Positions 1 to 9,755 are shown, counted from the first letter of the stretch. The stretch: DNA of 64,000 nucleotides from Calorimonas adulescens (GCF_008274215.1 NZ_VTPS01000013.1:21493-85492); one strand, 5' to 3'. Notes: generated by a model from the sequence alone, not told the origin. Translations and numbers: made by a program.

Positions 1-302
1 TCCATGAGGAAGTATTTGACTGCTGCCTGTTCATCCCTTGCTATTTCCGGCAGCATCTCTACTATCGTAACATTATGATAGTGCGCACCTAAGAAGTCTG
101 CTGTCTCAACACCCACCATACCGCCACCGACTATGAGGACATTCATGCCGGCTTCTTTCTTTCCGTCCAGCACATCAACTGCTTTGACAAATTTGGGGTT
201 GTCTATACCTTTTATATTAGATTCATTGTTGAGTAAAATTTCAGGTTTTCTGTTTTCCTGACTCCGACACTTTGAATTTGTAAATCCGCATAAAATTGGC
301 AT
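1..302 (-). pseudogene. FAD/NAD(P)-binding fragment of a 2-enoate reductase/NADH oxidase-like flavoprotein (runs off left edge)
   Basis: Reading the minus strand from an ATG at 302, an open frame runs to the window edge. From about residue 27 it resembles the pyridine-nucleotide domain of 2-enoate/2,4-dienoyl-CoA reductases: the segment IDNPKFVKAVDVL is followed by the dinucleotide motif VLIVGGGMVGVETADFL and TIVEMLPEIA. The first 25 residues (Cys- and Lys-rich) do not look like the family, and the large N-terminal flavin/Fe-S part is absent, so I read this as a 5'-truncated remnant. It lies downstream of the MoaD-like gene and the aldehyde oxidoreductase fragment, an order typical of AOR loci. 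Alternatively it could be an intact short oxidoreductase continuing outside the window. Confidence 0.5.
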
Positions 303-407
303 TCCTGTTTTAAAAAGTCACTGCCGCTTTGATCAACATACAAATCACCACTTTTATTTTATTATTAGGTATACATAATCCTGCTTAATTAGTATAGTAA
401 CCGATTA

Positions 408-653
408 TCATCCACCCGAAAGAATGGCAAGCATCAGTACCTGATCCCCATCATTCAAGACAGACTCCCTAACTGCAGCCTTTTGATTAATAATAAACAG
501 GGCTTTTTCCGCTTCTGGGAATAATTGTGGAAACAACTCCTTTAAGGTATCAAGCAGATCGCCCAAAGTACTGTGGTCAGGCATCTGAACCTGAATACTT
601 TCTTTGCCGGCAAGGTTCTGATAAAATGAATAAAACTTCACAGTTATAACCAT
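408..653 (-). CDS. MoaD/ThiS-family sulfur carrier protein
   Basis: An 81-residue ubiquitin-fold protein that ends in the Gly-Gly tail (ILSGG) needed for thiocarboxylation and pterin dithiolene synthesis. The start at 653 (MVITVKFYSF) is chosen over a longer frame because AAGGGAG lies about 10 bases upstream. MoaD-like genes commonly accompany tungsten aldehyde:ferredoxin oxidoreductases, and here the upstream neighbour is exactly such a gene, but truncated. The carrier itself looks intact. Whether it still serves another molybdo/tungstopterin enzyme cannot be told from this window. Confidence 0.8.
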   Translation of the reverse strand: MVITVKFYSFYQNLAGKESIQVQMPDHSTLGDLLDTLKELFPQLFPEAEKALFIINQKAAVRESVLNDGDQVLMLAILSGG

Positions 654-682
654 TATAATTTCTCCCTTAATTGATGGGCAGT

Positions 683-1315
683 TCAATTATACAGGTCAGC
701 TATTACGTCGTCCATGCCACCTAGTCGTTCAAGCACCTCGCGGTAAGGTTTCCCCGTAGTACGGTCCCATCCGACAGCAGCAAAAAAGTTATCACCCAAC
801 TTCTCATTATCAACTGTGCAGTTTGCGGTGGGCCCTTTCTCCAGAGGAGGTTTGCCTACAGAGCGGAGGGGTATATTAAAATCTGATGGTCTCAAGCCCT
901 CTCGAACATTGAAAGCTTGCCGCATATTAAGTACCCTTGCTCCAGCAGCCATAGCCTCTTGCGGCTCAATCCCCGTTACCGCCTCCAGGAGCTTAGGAAT
1001 CGCTTCTGCCTGTCCCGTAAGAGTGATGAACAAACATAATCCGGCACAGTCAAGCACCTCTGAAAAAACCGTAGCACTATAGTCAGCTTCACCTGTGTTT
1101 TCATAATTATATTTGGCCGGATCAGGATTTGACATCTGCACCATGCCCAAGCCGCCTTTAACATGGCGACCTGGTGGGGGATCATACTGGTAGGTTCTAG
1201 CATACCCCGGGGCAAGCCTTGGGTCATGCATAGGCAGTTCAATGTTGCGTGCAGTTTGCAGATACTCTGAGCCCTTGCCTAGTTTCTCCGCAGCAATGGT
1301 TTGCAGACGCTTCAA
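683..1315 (-). pseudogene. aldehyde:ferredoxin oxidoreductase, C-terminal remnant
   Basis: This 210-residue frame matches only the C-terminal third of the aldehyde ferredoxin oxidoreductase (tungstopterin) family: AAEKLGKGSEY, ELPMHDPR, CAGLCLF, and a C-terminal region around RVLNMRQAFNVREG. Full-length enzymes are about 600 residues, so the Fe4S4/pterin N-terminal domain is missing. The only start is a TTG. The 3' end abuts the MoaD-like gene. The truncated 5' side faces another short gene of opposite orientation, consistent with one deletion that removed both 5' regions. The enzyme would be non-functional. Confidence 0.75.
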
Positions 1316-1576
1316 TATTATCCATTCAATCTAAGTTTGGGGGTGACAATGCTATGATAGTAAAAAAATTTATTGTCGAATAAAGTAAAATATATTAAGC
1401 GCAGTCGGTTTTGATGTTGATGACATCCGGGGGATTGATAACAGTTCCAGGACAAGCTCAATGGGACATCAAACTCTCTCAAAACAATCCACAATCTATC
1501 AACACGGCCTTACGCAGGATTTACTCACCTTTATCAGTTAGTGGGGAGTGTCTGAAAATGATAAAAGTCAAAGACA

Positions 1577-1978
1577 ATGGCTACAAAAAAGCCTAAAATT
1601 TTATCCTCTTACTCGGGGAAGAATTCCTGCACCAACGTCACTATATCTAATTATTCATTTAAACTTGTCCCATTTATCGTCCCTGCAGTGTCAGATACAG
1701 TGGAAACGATTTATGCTGTATATATTACCCCTAATCCATCGGTGGAAAAGATTAGTTGCAGCGAGGCGGCACAGTACTTTGGCCTAACTCCAAGGGAACT
1801 GGAGATAGCCAAGCTGATAGAAAGAGGGTTTAGCAACCAGGAGATTGCCGATGAGCTCTCTATAAGTATCCATACTGTAAAAGCTCATACAGAAAACATA
1901 TTCAAAAAAATGAATGTGAACAGCAGAACAGCAGTGATCTATAAGATGAAAGAAATGATGTGTCTTAATAGAGAGTAG
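1577..1978 (+). CDS. short LuxR-type HTH protein (probable truncated regulator)
   Basis: 133 residues. The C-terminal about 65 residues form a complete LuxR/FixJ-type helix-turn-helix ([20 protein letters not shown], then [20 protein letters not shown]). The N-terminal 60 residues vaguely resemble the end of a PAS-like sensor but contain no complete domain. A hydrophilic open frame just upstream (1411-1596, different frame) may be the same gene after a frameshift. No convincing ribosome-binding site precedes the start. Its position head-to-head with the truncated aldehyde oxidoreductase suggests a former regulator of that locus, now shortened. It could still bind DNA. Confidence 0.5.
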   Translation: MATKKPKILSSYSGKNSCTNVTISNYSFKLVPFIVPAVSDTVETIYAVYITPNPSVEKISCSEAAQYFGLTPRELEIAKLIERGFSNQEIADELSISIHTVKAHTENIFKKMNVNSRTAVIYKMKEMMCLNRE

Positions 1979-1987
1979 AGACTAAAC

Positions 1988-2013
1988 AAGGGCCTATACA
2001 GCCCTTATTTTTT
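1988..2013 (+). terminator. Rho-independent terminator after the LuxR-type gene
   Basis: AAGGGC, a 7-base loop and GCCCTT are followed by ATTTTTTC on the plus strand, just after the stop of the HTH gene. The stem overlaps the last codon of lipA, which converges from the other side. Confidence 0.65.
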
Positions 2014-2851
2014 CTATGCCCTCTCCAGCATGGTAAGAACTTCTTACCAGCGGTCCGGACGCTATATATTTAAAACCCATCTGATAACCAATCTCTCTGT
2101 ATCTTTTGAACTGTTCGGGTGTGATATATTCTGCCACCTCTATGTGCTTTCCCGATGGCCTTAAATACTGGCCTATGGTCATCATGTCGCAGTCTATATC
2201 CCGAAGGTCCTGCATTACCTCTATGACCTCATCCTCCAATTCACCTAAGCCAACCATGATACCGGACTTGGTAAGTATATTGTCATCCAGCTCTTTAACC
2301 CTTTTTAGGAGGTTTAAGGACCGCTGATAATCCGCTCTGGGCCTTACCATGGAGTACAGTCTCGGTACTGTCTCTATATTGTGGTTTATGACATCCGGCC
2401 TGGCCATGACCACAGTCTTTATGGATTCTTCATTGCCCATAAAATCTGATACAAGCACCTCCACAGTGAGGCTGGGTATCTTCCTGAGCTCATTTATTGT
2501 CTTTGCAAAGTGCTGCGCCCCACCGTCAGGTATATCATCCCTGGTAACACAGGTGACAACTGCATGTCTAAGTCCCAGTTTTCTTGCAGCTTCCGCCACT
2601 CTCCTGGGTTCATCCTCATCCAACGGGAGAGGGTGACCCTTATCCACAGCGCAGAATCTGCAACCTCTGGTGCAGATATTCCCCATAATCATAAATGTAG
2701 CTGTCCTCTTAGCAAAACATTCTCCTATATTTGGACAGTCTGCACTTTGACAGACGGTATTAAGTGACATGTTGCTCAAAAAAACCTGCATTTTTTCAAG
2801 TTCTTCCGATGATACCCTGACCTTGAGCCAATCAGGCTTTTTCATCTTCAT
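1994..2851 (-). CDS. lipA: lipoyl synthase
   Basis: 285-residue radical-SAM enzyme that inserts two sulfurs into protein-bound octanoyl groups. Both iron-sulfur motifs are visible: the auxiliary-cluster cysteines in [12 protein letters not shown] and the radical-SAM triad CTRGCRFC. The C-terminal SYHAGEG is typical for the family. It overlaps lipB by 20 bp and ends the aco operon, so lipoate is made for the AcoC subunit encoded upstream. Length and motifs are normal. Confidence 0.96.
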   Translation of the reverse strand: MKMKKPDWLKVRVSSEELEKMQVFLSNMSLNTVCQSADCPNIGECFAKRTATFMIMGNICTRGCRFCAVDKGHPLPLDEDEPRRVAEAARKLGLRHAVVTCVTRDDIPDGGAQHFAKTINELRKIPSLTVEVLVSDFMGNEESIKTVVMARPDVINHNIETVPRLYSMVRPRADYQRSLNLLKRVKELDDNILTKSGIMVGLGELEDEVIEVMQDLRDIDCDMMTIGQYLRPSGKHIEVAEYITPEQFKRYREIGYQMGFKYIASGPLVRSSYHAGEGIEKIRAV

Positions 2852-3515
2852 TCGCCACCAATCTGCTTAAGGATATCTCCTCAAACCCTATATCAAACAC
2901 ATCTTTAAACCTGCCAATCATTCTCTCTCTTACACTTAATATATCTTCATCTATGCCAAGCTTGTTCAAGGATGTAACTCCAAAATCTGTTATGCCGCAG
3001 GGATTTATCAGGTTGAAATATGAAAGGTCTGTATTTACATTAAAGGCCAGGCCATGCCATGTTATCCAGTGCCTTACGGCCACACCTATGGCGCATATCT
3101 TCTCGTCGTCCATCCATACGCCGGTGTATTTGGCCTTTCTCCCTGCTTTTATACCATATTCCGCCAAGAGCCTTATGATGACCTCCTCCAGCTTATCCAC
3201 ATAGAGGTGTACATCCTTACCCCATTTAGTAAGGTCAAACACGGGATAGGCCACAATCTGGCCAGGCCCATGAAAGGTGATATTGCCACCCCTCTCCACC
3301 TTATAGATCTCAGCCCTTTTCTCAAGTTCCTCCATCGGGATTAAAATATTATCAAAACCCCCGGCACTGCCAATGGTATACACCGGCGGATGCTGGAGGA
3401 TAATAAGCACCCCATCTGTCTCTCCGCTTTTTACCCTTTCCATGGCGGCAAGCTGAATCTCTTTACCTTTGAGATAGGGTATCAAACCCAGTTTTAAGAC
3501 CTCTCCTCTCCTCAC
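2832..3515 (-). CDS. lipB: lipoyl(octanoyl) transferase
   Basis: 227 residues. Transfers octanoyl from acyl carrier protein to the lipoyl-domain lysine. Family signatures are seen: [20 protein letters not shown] (substrate-binding region) and [22 protein letters not shown], followed by NPCGI holding the catalytic cysteine. A GTG start at 3515 is used, with AAAAGGGG about 9 bases upstream. A second purine-rich run lies just inside the frame, so a slightly shorter form is possible. Coupled to acoX upstream and lipA downstream. Confidence 0.95.
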   Translation of the reverse strand: MRRGEVLKLGLIPYLKGKEIQLAAMERVKSGETDGVLIILQHPPVYTIGSAGGFDNILIPMEELEKRAEIYKVERGGNITFHGPGQIVAYPVFDLTKWGKDVHLYVDKLEEVIIRLLAEYGIKAGRKAKYTGVWMDDEKICAIGVAVRHWITWHGLAFNVNTDLSYFNLINPCGITDFGVTSLNKLGIDEDILSVRERMIGRFKDVFDIGFEEISLSRLVANEDEKA

Positions 3516-3520
3516 TTCAA

Positions 3521-4510
3521 TCAGCCCCTTTTAAAAATGCCTCTAGACACAGCACTCTTCAATGTCGCAGAAACATTTAAAACCTTTGGTCCATCAAGGC
3601 CCAGGATAACCTTTGTGCCATCTCCATTTTTAACTATTATATCTCTTTCTCCATCAAGGGCAAGCATAAAATCGCCATAATCAATCACGTACTCTCTATC
3701 CGGCTCCATCCTCTCATACAGGTCTATACCTATGCTGTCCACAGTCCCAGGCGCATATGGCACCTTTACTGTATATTTTGAACCGAGAATAACATGGGCC
3801 CCACAGGGAGAATCAAAATCAACTATATCCAGATATCCTGCAATAGACGAAAGACCAATGAACTCCGGCCTGGCCACAGTGGAAAATACCTCTTTCACCC
3901 TTTTGGTATCCCATACTGCCCGGCTGCCTTTAAAAAGCTCGTCTACAATGCCAACATCAATCAGGGCAATATCCTCAAAATCTCCCCTGCATATCCTTAA
4001 AAATTTCCTTCTTTGAATCGCATTATCACCTGCATATCCATAGATATAGACTCCTGCTGCTATCCCTGCTGTAGTGGTCTCAATCAAATAGGGAAAGACA
4101 TTGTTCGTCCCTGTGGATATTGGTAAAATCGGCGTTGCCCTGTTTGATTTAAAAACCAGCCTGTTGGTACCATCCCCACCCATAACAACAATAATGCCAA
4201 CATCAAGCTCCCCAAAAGCTTCAGCCGCCCTCATAGTGTCAACAGGTTTTCCTGTAAGAGGGATATCTATAACAGAAATATCCATTTCAAGCTTGCCTCT
4301 GGCTTTTAACGTATCAGCGGTCTTCTGGCCCATCGAAAAGCTATCAGGCATTACATAGGCCCTCTCTACACCCATGGACTGCAAACTCATGACCAGTCTT
4401 TCCAGCATATTCAATTTTTGATTATTATCAAAAGTGGAGGCCATTGTGGTCAGCCTCCGTATATCCCTCCCGGACTCCGGGTTTACAATTATCCCAACAC
4501 TATTTTTCAT
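3521..4510 (-). CDS. acoX: AcoX-type ATP-NAD kinase-like protein
   Basis: 329 residues of the NAD-kinase-like superfamily. The diagnostic GGDGTNR loop lies at about residue 112 and the PISTGTNNVFP nucleotide-binding segment follows. AcoX proteins are encoded in acetoin-dehydrogenase operons of several bacteria; their biochemical role is not established. The start overlaps the end of the zinc-ribbon gene by 11 bp, so translation is probably coupled. Confidence 0.9.
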   Translation of the reverse strand: MKNSVGIIVNPESGRDIRRLTTMASTFDNNQKLNMLERLVMSLQSMGVERAYVMPDSFSMGQKTADTLKARGKLEMDISVIDIPLTGKPVDTMRAAEAFGELDVGIIVVMGGDGTNRLVFKSNRATPILPISTGTNNVFPYLIETTTAGIAAGVYIYGYAGDNAIQRRKFLRICRGDFEDIALIDVGIVDELFKGSRAVWDTKRVKEVFSTVARPEFIGLSSIAGYLDIVDFDSPCGAHVILGSKYTVKVPYAPGTVDSIGIDLYERMEPDREYVIDYGDFMLALDGERDIIVKNGDGTKVILGLDGPKVLNVSATLKSAVSRGIFKRG

Positions 4511-4829
4511 CTTTCTTATCTTCCTTAAGCACTTCTTTTACTTCTTTTAATACCCTGTATGGCTTTGTCAAGATCCTTATGGGCATGGAACAGAGAAAAC
4601 CCGTCAGGTCTTTCTCCAGTTCTTTTGTCATCCTGGTGGGTTTGGTCATAATCCTGTCTATAAAATCACCAGCATAATCCTTAACCAGAGCTTCCCTCTT
4701 AAGCTCTATCTCAGTACCGCATTCCTCGCATCTTATGCTCTTTATCACATTGCCTACATATGTTATTGTATGTTCTGTCTCCCTATTGCAGTGGAGGCAG
4801 AAAAGCACAGCCTTCATTTGAGTAGACAT
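4500..4829 (-). CDS. zinc-ribbon protein of the aco operon
   Basis: 109 residues. The N-terminus carries CLHC and CEEC about 24 residues apart, a four-cysteine zinc ribbon. The rest is basic and charged with a KEVLKEDKKDEK tail. No catalytic domain is recognised. It sits between acoL and acoX, reading the same way with an 11-bp overlap into acoX. Small zinc-ribbon genes occur in clostridial lipoate/acetoin clusters, but I cannot assign a function. Confidence 0.85.
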   Translation of the reverse strand: MSTQMKAVLFCLHCNRETEHTITYVGNVIKSIRCEECGTEIELKREALVKDYAGDFIDRIMTKPTRMTKELEKDLTGFLCSMPIRILTKPYRVLKEVKEVLKEDKKDEK

Positions 4830-4842
4830 ATAATCACTTCCC

Positions 4843-6195
4843 TTAGCCCTTATTTATCGGCATACCCAGGACGTCCTCCGCAGCTTCTTTTATGCCCTCC
4901 GACAGGGTTGGATGGGCATGGATAGTGTCGGCAATCTCCTCGGCCGTAAACTCCTCTTTTATTGCAAGAGCACCTTCATGAATAATCTCCGTGGCGTCCC
5001 TGCCTATTATCTCCATCCCAACTACCTGGTTGTACTTTGCCTCTGCTATTATCTTTACAAGGCCGTCGTTTTCTCCCATGGTCATGGCCCTGCCCAGAGC
5101 GGAATACGGGAATGTGCCTATCCTTACCTCGCCGTATTTCTCCCTGGCCTGGCCCTCATTTAAGCCTACCCATGCAACCTCCGGTTCAGTATACAGACAG
5201 CTTGGCACCACACTGTAATCTGCTTCTCTTTCTTCACCAGCTATATTGTGTGCCGCTACAATCCCCTGGTATGCAGCAACATGAGCAAGCTGTATACCTC
5301 CTGTCACATCACCTACGGCATATATGTTATCCAAACTTGTCCTCATGTGGGAGTCAACCCTTATACCCTTTCTGTCAGTTTCAAGGTTAAGTCTCTCTAC
5401 CCCGTTTATATTAGCTACCCTGCCCACAGCGACAAGCACTGTATCACATTCTATACTGTTTGTATTCCCATTCTCTGCGTATACTACCTTAGGCCCGGCC
5501 TCTATTCTCTCCACCTTGCTGTTAAGGTGTAGATCTATCCTTTTACTCCTCAACGATTTGAGCATTATTTCTACTATGTCCCTGTCAATCATGGGCAACA
5601 GCTCAGGAAGCATTTCTATGACGGTTACCCTGCTGCCAAGGGCATTATATATATTGGCAAACTCCAATCCGATTATCCCTGCCCCGATGATGACAATCTT
5701 TTCAGGTACATTTTCCAGTTCCAGGGCTTTGTCGCTGGTTATTACACCGGAATTCTCCACACCCGGTATGGGTGGTATAAAGGTCTTGGATCCTGTAGCT
5801 ATTATGAAGTTATTAGCAGTATACCTCTTATCCACCTGTATGGTATTTTTGTCTATAAATGAGGCCTTGCCATTGATGACATCGATATTATGGGCCTTCA
5901 TAAGATAGCCCACACCGCCAACAAGCCTCTTTACTACCCTTTCCTTCTTTTTTCGCATCTTATCCGTATCTACCGTATACTGTGCCACTATGCCGAAGTC
6001 ATCGGCAGCCTTTATGCCATTTATCAGTTCAGAGGCATGGGCATATACCTTGGTGGGTATACAGCCTCTGTTGAGGCATGTGCCCCCCAGTGAGTCCTCT
6101 TCCACTATTGCCACTTTTTTGCCAAGTTCAGCCAGCCTTATAGCCGCAGTATAGCCTCCAGGCCCACCGCCTACAACTATTACATCATAGTCCAC
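4843..6195 (-). CDS. acoL: dihydrolipoamide dehydrogenase (E3 of acetoin dehydrogenase)
   Basis: 450-residue flavoprotein disulfide reductase. It has an N-terminal FAD motif VVGGGPGGYTAAIRLAELG, the redox-active disulfide GGTCLNRGCIPTK, an NAD motif IIGAGIIGLEFA, and the C-terminal His-Glu dyad region HAHPTLSEG. There is no N-terminal lipoyl domain. It reoxidises the lipoyl group of AcoC with NAD+. Position immediately after acoC makes it the E3 of this complex. Confidence 0.96.
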   Translation of the reverse strand: MDYDVIVVGGGPGGYTAAIRLAELGKKVAIVEEDSLGGTCLNRGCIPTKVYAHASELINGIKAADDFGIVAQYTVDTDKMRKKKERVVKRLVGGVGYLMKAHNIDVINGKASFIDKNTIQVDKRYTANNFIIATGSKTFIPPIPGVENSGVITSDKALELENVPEKIVIIGAGIIGLEFANIYNALGSRVTVIEMLPELLPMIDRDIVEIMLKSLRSKRIDLHLNSKVERIEAGPKVVYAENGNTNSIECDTVLVAVGRVANINGVERLNLETDRKGIRVDSHMRTSLDNIYAVGDVTGGIQLAHVAAYQGIVAAHNIAGEEREADYSVVPSCLYTEPEVAWVGLNEGQAREKYGEVRIGTFPYSALGRAMTMGENDGLVKIIAEAKYNQVVGMEIIGRDATEIIHEGALAIKEEFTAEEIADTIHAHPTLSEGIKEAAEDVLGMPINKG

Positions 6196-6209
6196 TATTG
6201 AACCCTCCT

Positions 6210-7451
6210 CTACACAATCATCTGAATGGGATCCTCCAGAATTTCCTTTATTCTCTTTAAGAATCTTGCAGCTACAGCACCATCAATTACACGATGATCA
6301 GATGACAGGGTCGCCTCCATGATGGGTCTTATGACTATCTCTCCATTTACTACCACCGGCACCTCCCTAACCATCCCAACAGCTAAAATTGCAACCTCAG
6401 GCTGGTTAATTATAGCGGTAAACCTGGTGACATCAAACATGCCAAGATTGGATATGGTAAAGCTGCCTCCTGAGTACTCATCCGGCATAAGTTTACCATT
6501 TCGTGCTTTCTCCACAAGAGCACGCTCCTCCCTGGCAATTTCACTCAAACCCTTCTTATCAGCGTCTTTAACCACAGGCACTATAAGACCATCTTCCAGC
6601 GCTACCGCCAATCCGATGTTTATTCCTTCTTTCATTACTATGGAGTTTTCCTCCACATAGGCGTTGACTATGGGGAATCCCTTTATTGCCGTAGCTGATG
6701 CCTTTATAAGGATTGTATTCAGGCTGATCTTAACATCTTTAAGTTTGCCATTCAATCTTTCTCTGAGCGTGAGGACCTCACTCATATCTATTTCCATTGT
6801 AACATAAAAATGGGGTGCCGTGTTCATACTTTTTTGCATCTTATCTGCAATTATGCCCCTCATGCCGGTTAATGGGACTCTGCCTGAAATCTCCTCAGGC
6901 TTTGCAGTAATAGCGGGTTTGACTTCTATTTCCTTTAGGTATTTTTCCACATCAGCCCTCTGTATTCTTCCCTTAGGCCCACTTCCAACCACTTCCTTAA
7001 GGTCCAATTTATTCTCCTTTGCTATCTTTCTTGCTACCGGTGTAGCCCTTGGCTTATCCGTTTGAACGTGCCTTTCTTCACGTACAGATTCTTTTATACC
7101 CTTGAGCTCCGCTCCTTTAACCTCTGCTTTTTCCGTTTCTCTATTTTCACTCTCTAACTGTCCACTCTGACTGGACTTCCCAATCCCACTCAATATCTTT
7201 TCTACATCTTCCCCTTCTTCTCCGATAATAGCTATAGGCTCATTTATGGGTACCGTAGCACCCTCCGGAGCCAGTATCTTCAATAGCACTCCGCTATAAG
7301 ATGATTCCTCCTCTATATTGACCTTATCTGTTTGAATCTCTAAGAGCGGTTCTCCCTGCTCTACCCTGTCCCCTTCTTTTTTTATCCATCTCAGTATTAC
7401 TCCCTCTGCCATTGTCATGCCCAGTTTTGGCATCAATTCCACATTGGCCAT
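6210..7451 (-). CDS. acoC: dihydrolipoamide acetyltransferase (E2 of acetoin dehydrogenase)
   Basis: About 413 residues from the ATG at 7451 (MANVELMPKLG), chosen for AGAGGTG upstream. One N-terminal lipoyl domain with the acceptor lysine in EIQTDKVNIE, a charged linker at about residues 85-130, a peripheral-subunit-binding domain (ATPVARKIAKENKLDL), and the catalytic acyltransferase domain ending in SSDHRVIDGAVAARFL with the HxxxDG active site. It transfers the acetyl group made by AcoAB to CoA. lipA and lipB in the same operon modify it. Confidence 0.96.
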   Translation of the reverse strand: MANVELMPKLGMTMAEGVILRWIKKEGDRVEQGEPLLEIQTDKVNIEEESSYSGVLLKILAPEGATVPINEPIAIIGEEGEDVEKILSGIGKSSQSGQLESENRETEKAEVKGAELKGIKESVREERHVQTDKPRATPVARKIAKENKLDLKEVVGSGPKGRIQRADVEKYLKEIEVKPAITAKPEEISGRVPLTGMRGIIADKMQKSMNTAPHFYVTMEIDMSEVLTLRERLNGKLKDVKISLNTILIKASATAIKGFPIVNAYVEENSIVMKEGINIGLAVALEDGLIVPVVKDADKKGLSEIAREERALVEKARNGKLMPDEYSGGSFTISNLGMFDVTRFTAIINQPEVAILAVGMVREVPVVVNGEIVIRPIMEATLSSDHRVIDGAVAARFLKRIKEILEDPIQMIV

Positions 7452-7455
7452 GCTA

Positions 7456-8436
7456 TCACCTCTTATCAAATATTTCTTTTACTCCCTCAATTATGTCCTC
7501 TATCTGTGGTACTGCCGCCCTCTCCAGTTCAGGCGCATATGGAATTGGTATATCCTTGCCAGCCAGCCTCTTTATCGGCTCGTCCAGATAGTCAAAGGCG
7601 TCGCTCTCTATGAGTTTTGATACAACCTCTGAGCCCCAGCCGTTATTTTTATTATCGTCTTCTACTATTATAGCTTTTCCCGTTTTGGATACAGATTCCA
7701 CTATAGTCTCCACATCCATTGGCACAAGACTCCTGATATCTATTACCTCGGCATCTATTCCATATTCCTTTAACTTCTCTGCAGCCTCCATTGACCTCGG
7801 TACCATGATAGAACCAGCAATAATTGTTATGTCTTTACCTTCTCTTTTTACTGCCGCCTTTCCGATAGGCACTGTATAGTCGCCTTCAGGCACATCCCCC
7901 TTTGTCCAGTATAAGAGCTTATGCTCAAAGAATATTACGGGGTTATCATCCCTGACAGCAGCCTTCAGCATACCTTTGACATCATAAGGTGTAGCCGGCA
8001 TAACCACCTTGAGCCCCGGGATATGGGCAAACAATGCAGGTAGGCTCTGCGAATGCTGTGCCGCAGCTCCTGTGCCGCAGCCCATGGGCGCTCTTATCAC
8101 CATAGGTACCTTAAGCTGACCACCGGTCATATACCTGAGCTTTGCGGCCTGATTTACTATCCATTCCATGGCATCCATCATAAAATCAGAAAACATTATC
8201 TCTACAATGGGCCTCATACCGACAAGGGCGCATCCTACCCCTGCACCAACTATGCTGGCCTCGGATATCGGTGTATCCAATAGTTTATCCTTATACTTAG
8301 GGTACATGCCCTTGGTGACACCAAAAGCACCTCCATATATCCCTATATCCTCTCCCATCATAAACACATTCTCATCCCGGTCAAACTCTTCTCTCAATGC
8401 CTCAGCCAACGCATCTATATATGTCTTTTCACTCAT
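7456..8436 (-). CDS. acoB: acetoin dehydrogenase E1 beta subunit
   Basis: 326 residues with the transketolase-like pyrimidine-binding domain (EDIGIYGGAFGVTKGM, VEIMFSDFMMDAMEWIVNQA) and the C-terminal transketolase domain (IDIRSLVPMDVETIVESV). It pairs with AcoA to form the thiamine-diphosphate-dependent E1. It starts 12 bp after acoA. Assignment to acetoin rather than pyruvate rests on acoX and the operon layout, since E1 subunits of both complexes look alike. Confidence 0.92.
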   Translation of the reverse strand: MSEKTYIDALAEALREEFDRDENVFMMGEDIGIYGGAFGVTKGMYPKYKDKLLDTPISEASIVGAGVGCALVGMRPIVEIMFSDFMMDAMEWIVNQAAKLRYMTGGQLKVPMVIRAPMGCGTGAAAQHSQSLPALFAHIPGLKVVMPATPYDVKGMLKAAVRDDNPVIFFEHKLLYWTKGDVPEGDYTVPIGKAAVKREGKDITIIAGSIMVPRSMEAAEKLKEYGIDAEVIDIRSLVPMDVETIVESVSKTGKAIIVEDDNKNNGWGSEVVSKLIESDAFDYLDEPIKRLAGKDIPIPYAPELERAAVPQIEDIIEGVKEIFDKR

Positions 8437-8448
8437 ATCATTCCCTCC

Positions 8449-9408
8449 CTATGCATAAACGTACTCTGTTATGTCTTCAACCCTGGCTTTTGGACTGTTT
8501 ACTGCAAATTCATAGGCCTCTTCAATCTCTTCGTCCACCTGTTCATCTATCTTCTTTAGCTCATCCTCTGTAGCTATATTTCTATCCATGAGCTGCGATG
8601 CAAAAAGCTTGATAGGGTCTCTCTCTTTCCACTCCTGTTCCTCTTCTCTTGTCCTGTAGGCTCTCGGGTCGCTCTTTGAATGACCCATCCATCTGTATGT
8701 CTTGCTCTCTATGAGGGTAGCCCCTTCTCCTCTTCTGGCCCTGCCCACAGCTTCTTTCACCGTCTCATATACAGCCAGTACGTCATTGCCGTCAACTATC
8801 ACTCCTGGTATATTATAGGCCTGGCCCCTTACAGCAATATCCTCAACAGCCGTTGAATTTTTCACGGGATTGGACATGCCATAGAGGTTATTTTCGCATA
8901 GATACACTATGGGCAATTTCCATATCCCGGCCATATTTAGTGACTCATGGAAAGCACCCTCATTGCCCGCTCCATCTCCAAAGAAGCATATTGTAACCTT
9001 TCCATCACCTCTTCTCTTCGACGCCAGAGCCGCACCTGTGGCTATGGGTATGCCTCCTGCCACAACCCCATTGGCACCAAGGTTTCCAGTAGATACATCT
9101 ACTATATGCATTGACCCTCCTCTGCCTTTGCAATACCCGGTCTCTCTCCCCAAGAGCTCAGCCATCATCCTCTTCATCTCTGCACCTTTTGCGATGCAGT
9201 GCCCATGCCCTCTGTGCGTGCTTGTGATGTAGTCATCCCTGTTGAGTGCGGCACAGGCGCCTACCGCAGTTGCCTCCTCACCAATATACAGGTGGCATGT
9301 ACCCCATATCATGTTTTTCTTAAAAAGCTCATCCACCTTGAGTTCAAATTTCCTTATTTCCACCATCTTTTGGTACATCCACAGCATTTTTTCCTTTGAA
9401 AGTTCCAT
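8449..9408 (-). CDS. acoA: acetoin dehydrogenase E1 alpha subunit
   Basis: 319 residues. The thiamine diphosphate/Mg motif is clear: FFGDGAGNEGAFHESLNMAG ending in CENN. The N-terminal MYQKMVEIRKFE is typical of E1 alpha. A strong ribosome-binding site (AAAGGAGG) precedes the ATG at 9408. It is the first gene of the intact aco operon. The sequence just upstream is a decayed cupin plus a second acoA 5' end, so transcription probably arises from or beyond that scar. No acoR-type activator lies beside it. Confidence 0.93.
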   Translation of the reverse strand: MELSKEKMLWMYQKMVEIRKFELKVDELFKKNMIWGTCHLYIGEEATAVGACAALNRDDYITSTHRGHGHCIAKGAEMKRMMAELLGRETGYCKGRGGSMHIVDVSTGNLGANGVVAGGIPIATGAALASKRRGDGKVTICFFGDGAGNEGAFHESLNMAGIWKLPIVYLCENNLYGMSNPVKNSTAVEDIAVRGQAYNIPGVIVDGNDVLAVYETVKEAVGRARRGEGATLIESKTYRWMGHSKSDPRAYRTREEEQEWKERDPIKLFASQLMDRNIATEDELKKIDEQVDEEIEEAYEFAVNSPKARVEDITEYVYA

Positions 9409-9440
9409 CTTTTACAACCTCCTTTATAGTGTTACCTATA

Positions 9441-9631
9441 TTACCTCTTTGTATCGCCCTCTTCAGGTACTATACAAATAAGCTCTAATGTTTCCTCTCC
9501 CGTATTTGTGAACTGATGAGTCTTATTAGAGGGAACATATGCAAATGACCCTTCTTTTATACATAATCTGTATCATCAATATGAAGTCTCCCCTTTCCTT
9601 TTACTACATAGTTGATGTGCGGCCATATTCC
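9441..9631 (-). pseudogene. frameshifted, truncated cupin-domain gene
   Basis: On the minus strand one frame reads PHINYVVKGKGRLHIDDTDYV and then a stop. A second frame, one base off, continues with EGSFAYVPSNKTHQFTNTGE and ends ELICIVPEEGDTKR-stop at 9441. Together these give a continuous cupin beta-barrel with one frameshift near 9563, and the N-terminal strands are missing. It lies directly upstream of acoA. No start codon remains. Confidence 0.7.
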
Positions 9632-9653
9632 CTACTATCATCTCTTTCACCCC

Positions 9654-9755
9654 TCATCTCATTTCACCATCCATTTCACAAATTTGTGTGCATTCAAATT
9701 CCCTTATTCCAATCATCTTTTGATACATCCGCACCATTTTTCCCTTAAAAGTCAC
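9654..9755 (-). pseudogene. truncated duplicate of the acoA 5' end
   Basis: The frame from a GTG at 9755 reads VTFKGKMVRMYQKMIGIREF, closely matching the start of intact AcoA (MELSKEKMLWMYQKMVEIRKFE) in protein and DNA. Similarity stops abruptly after about 22 codons and a stop follows at 9654. The intact acoA lies 250 bp downstream, so this is the remnant of a second acoA copy fused by deletion to the cupin fragment. Confidence 0.7.

Noticed and set aside
5324..5908. Long plus-strand open frame opposite acoL (194 codons)
   Set aside because: It is antisense to a clearly conserved flavoprotein gene, has low-complexity composition and no ribosome-binding site.
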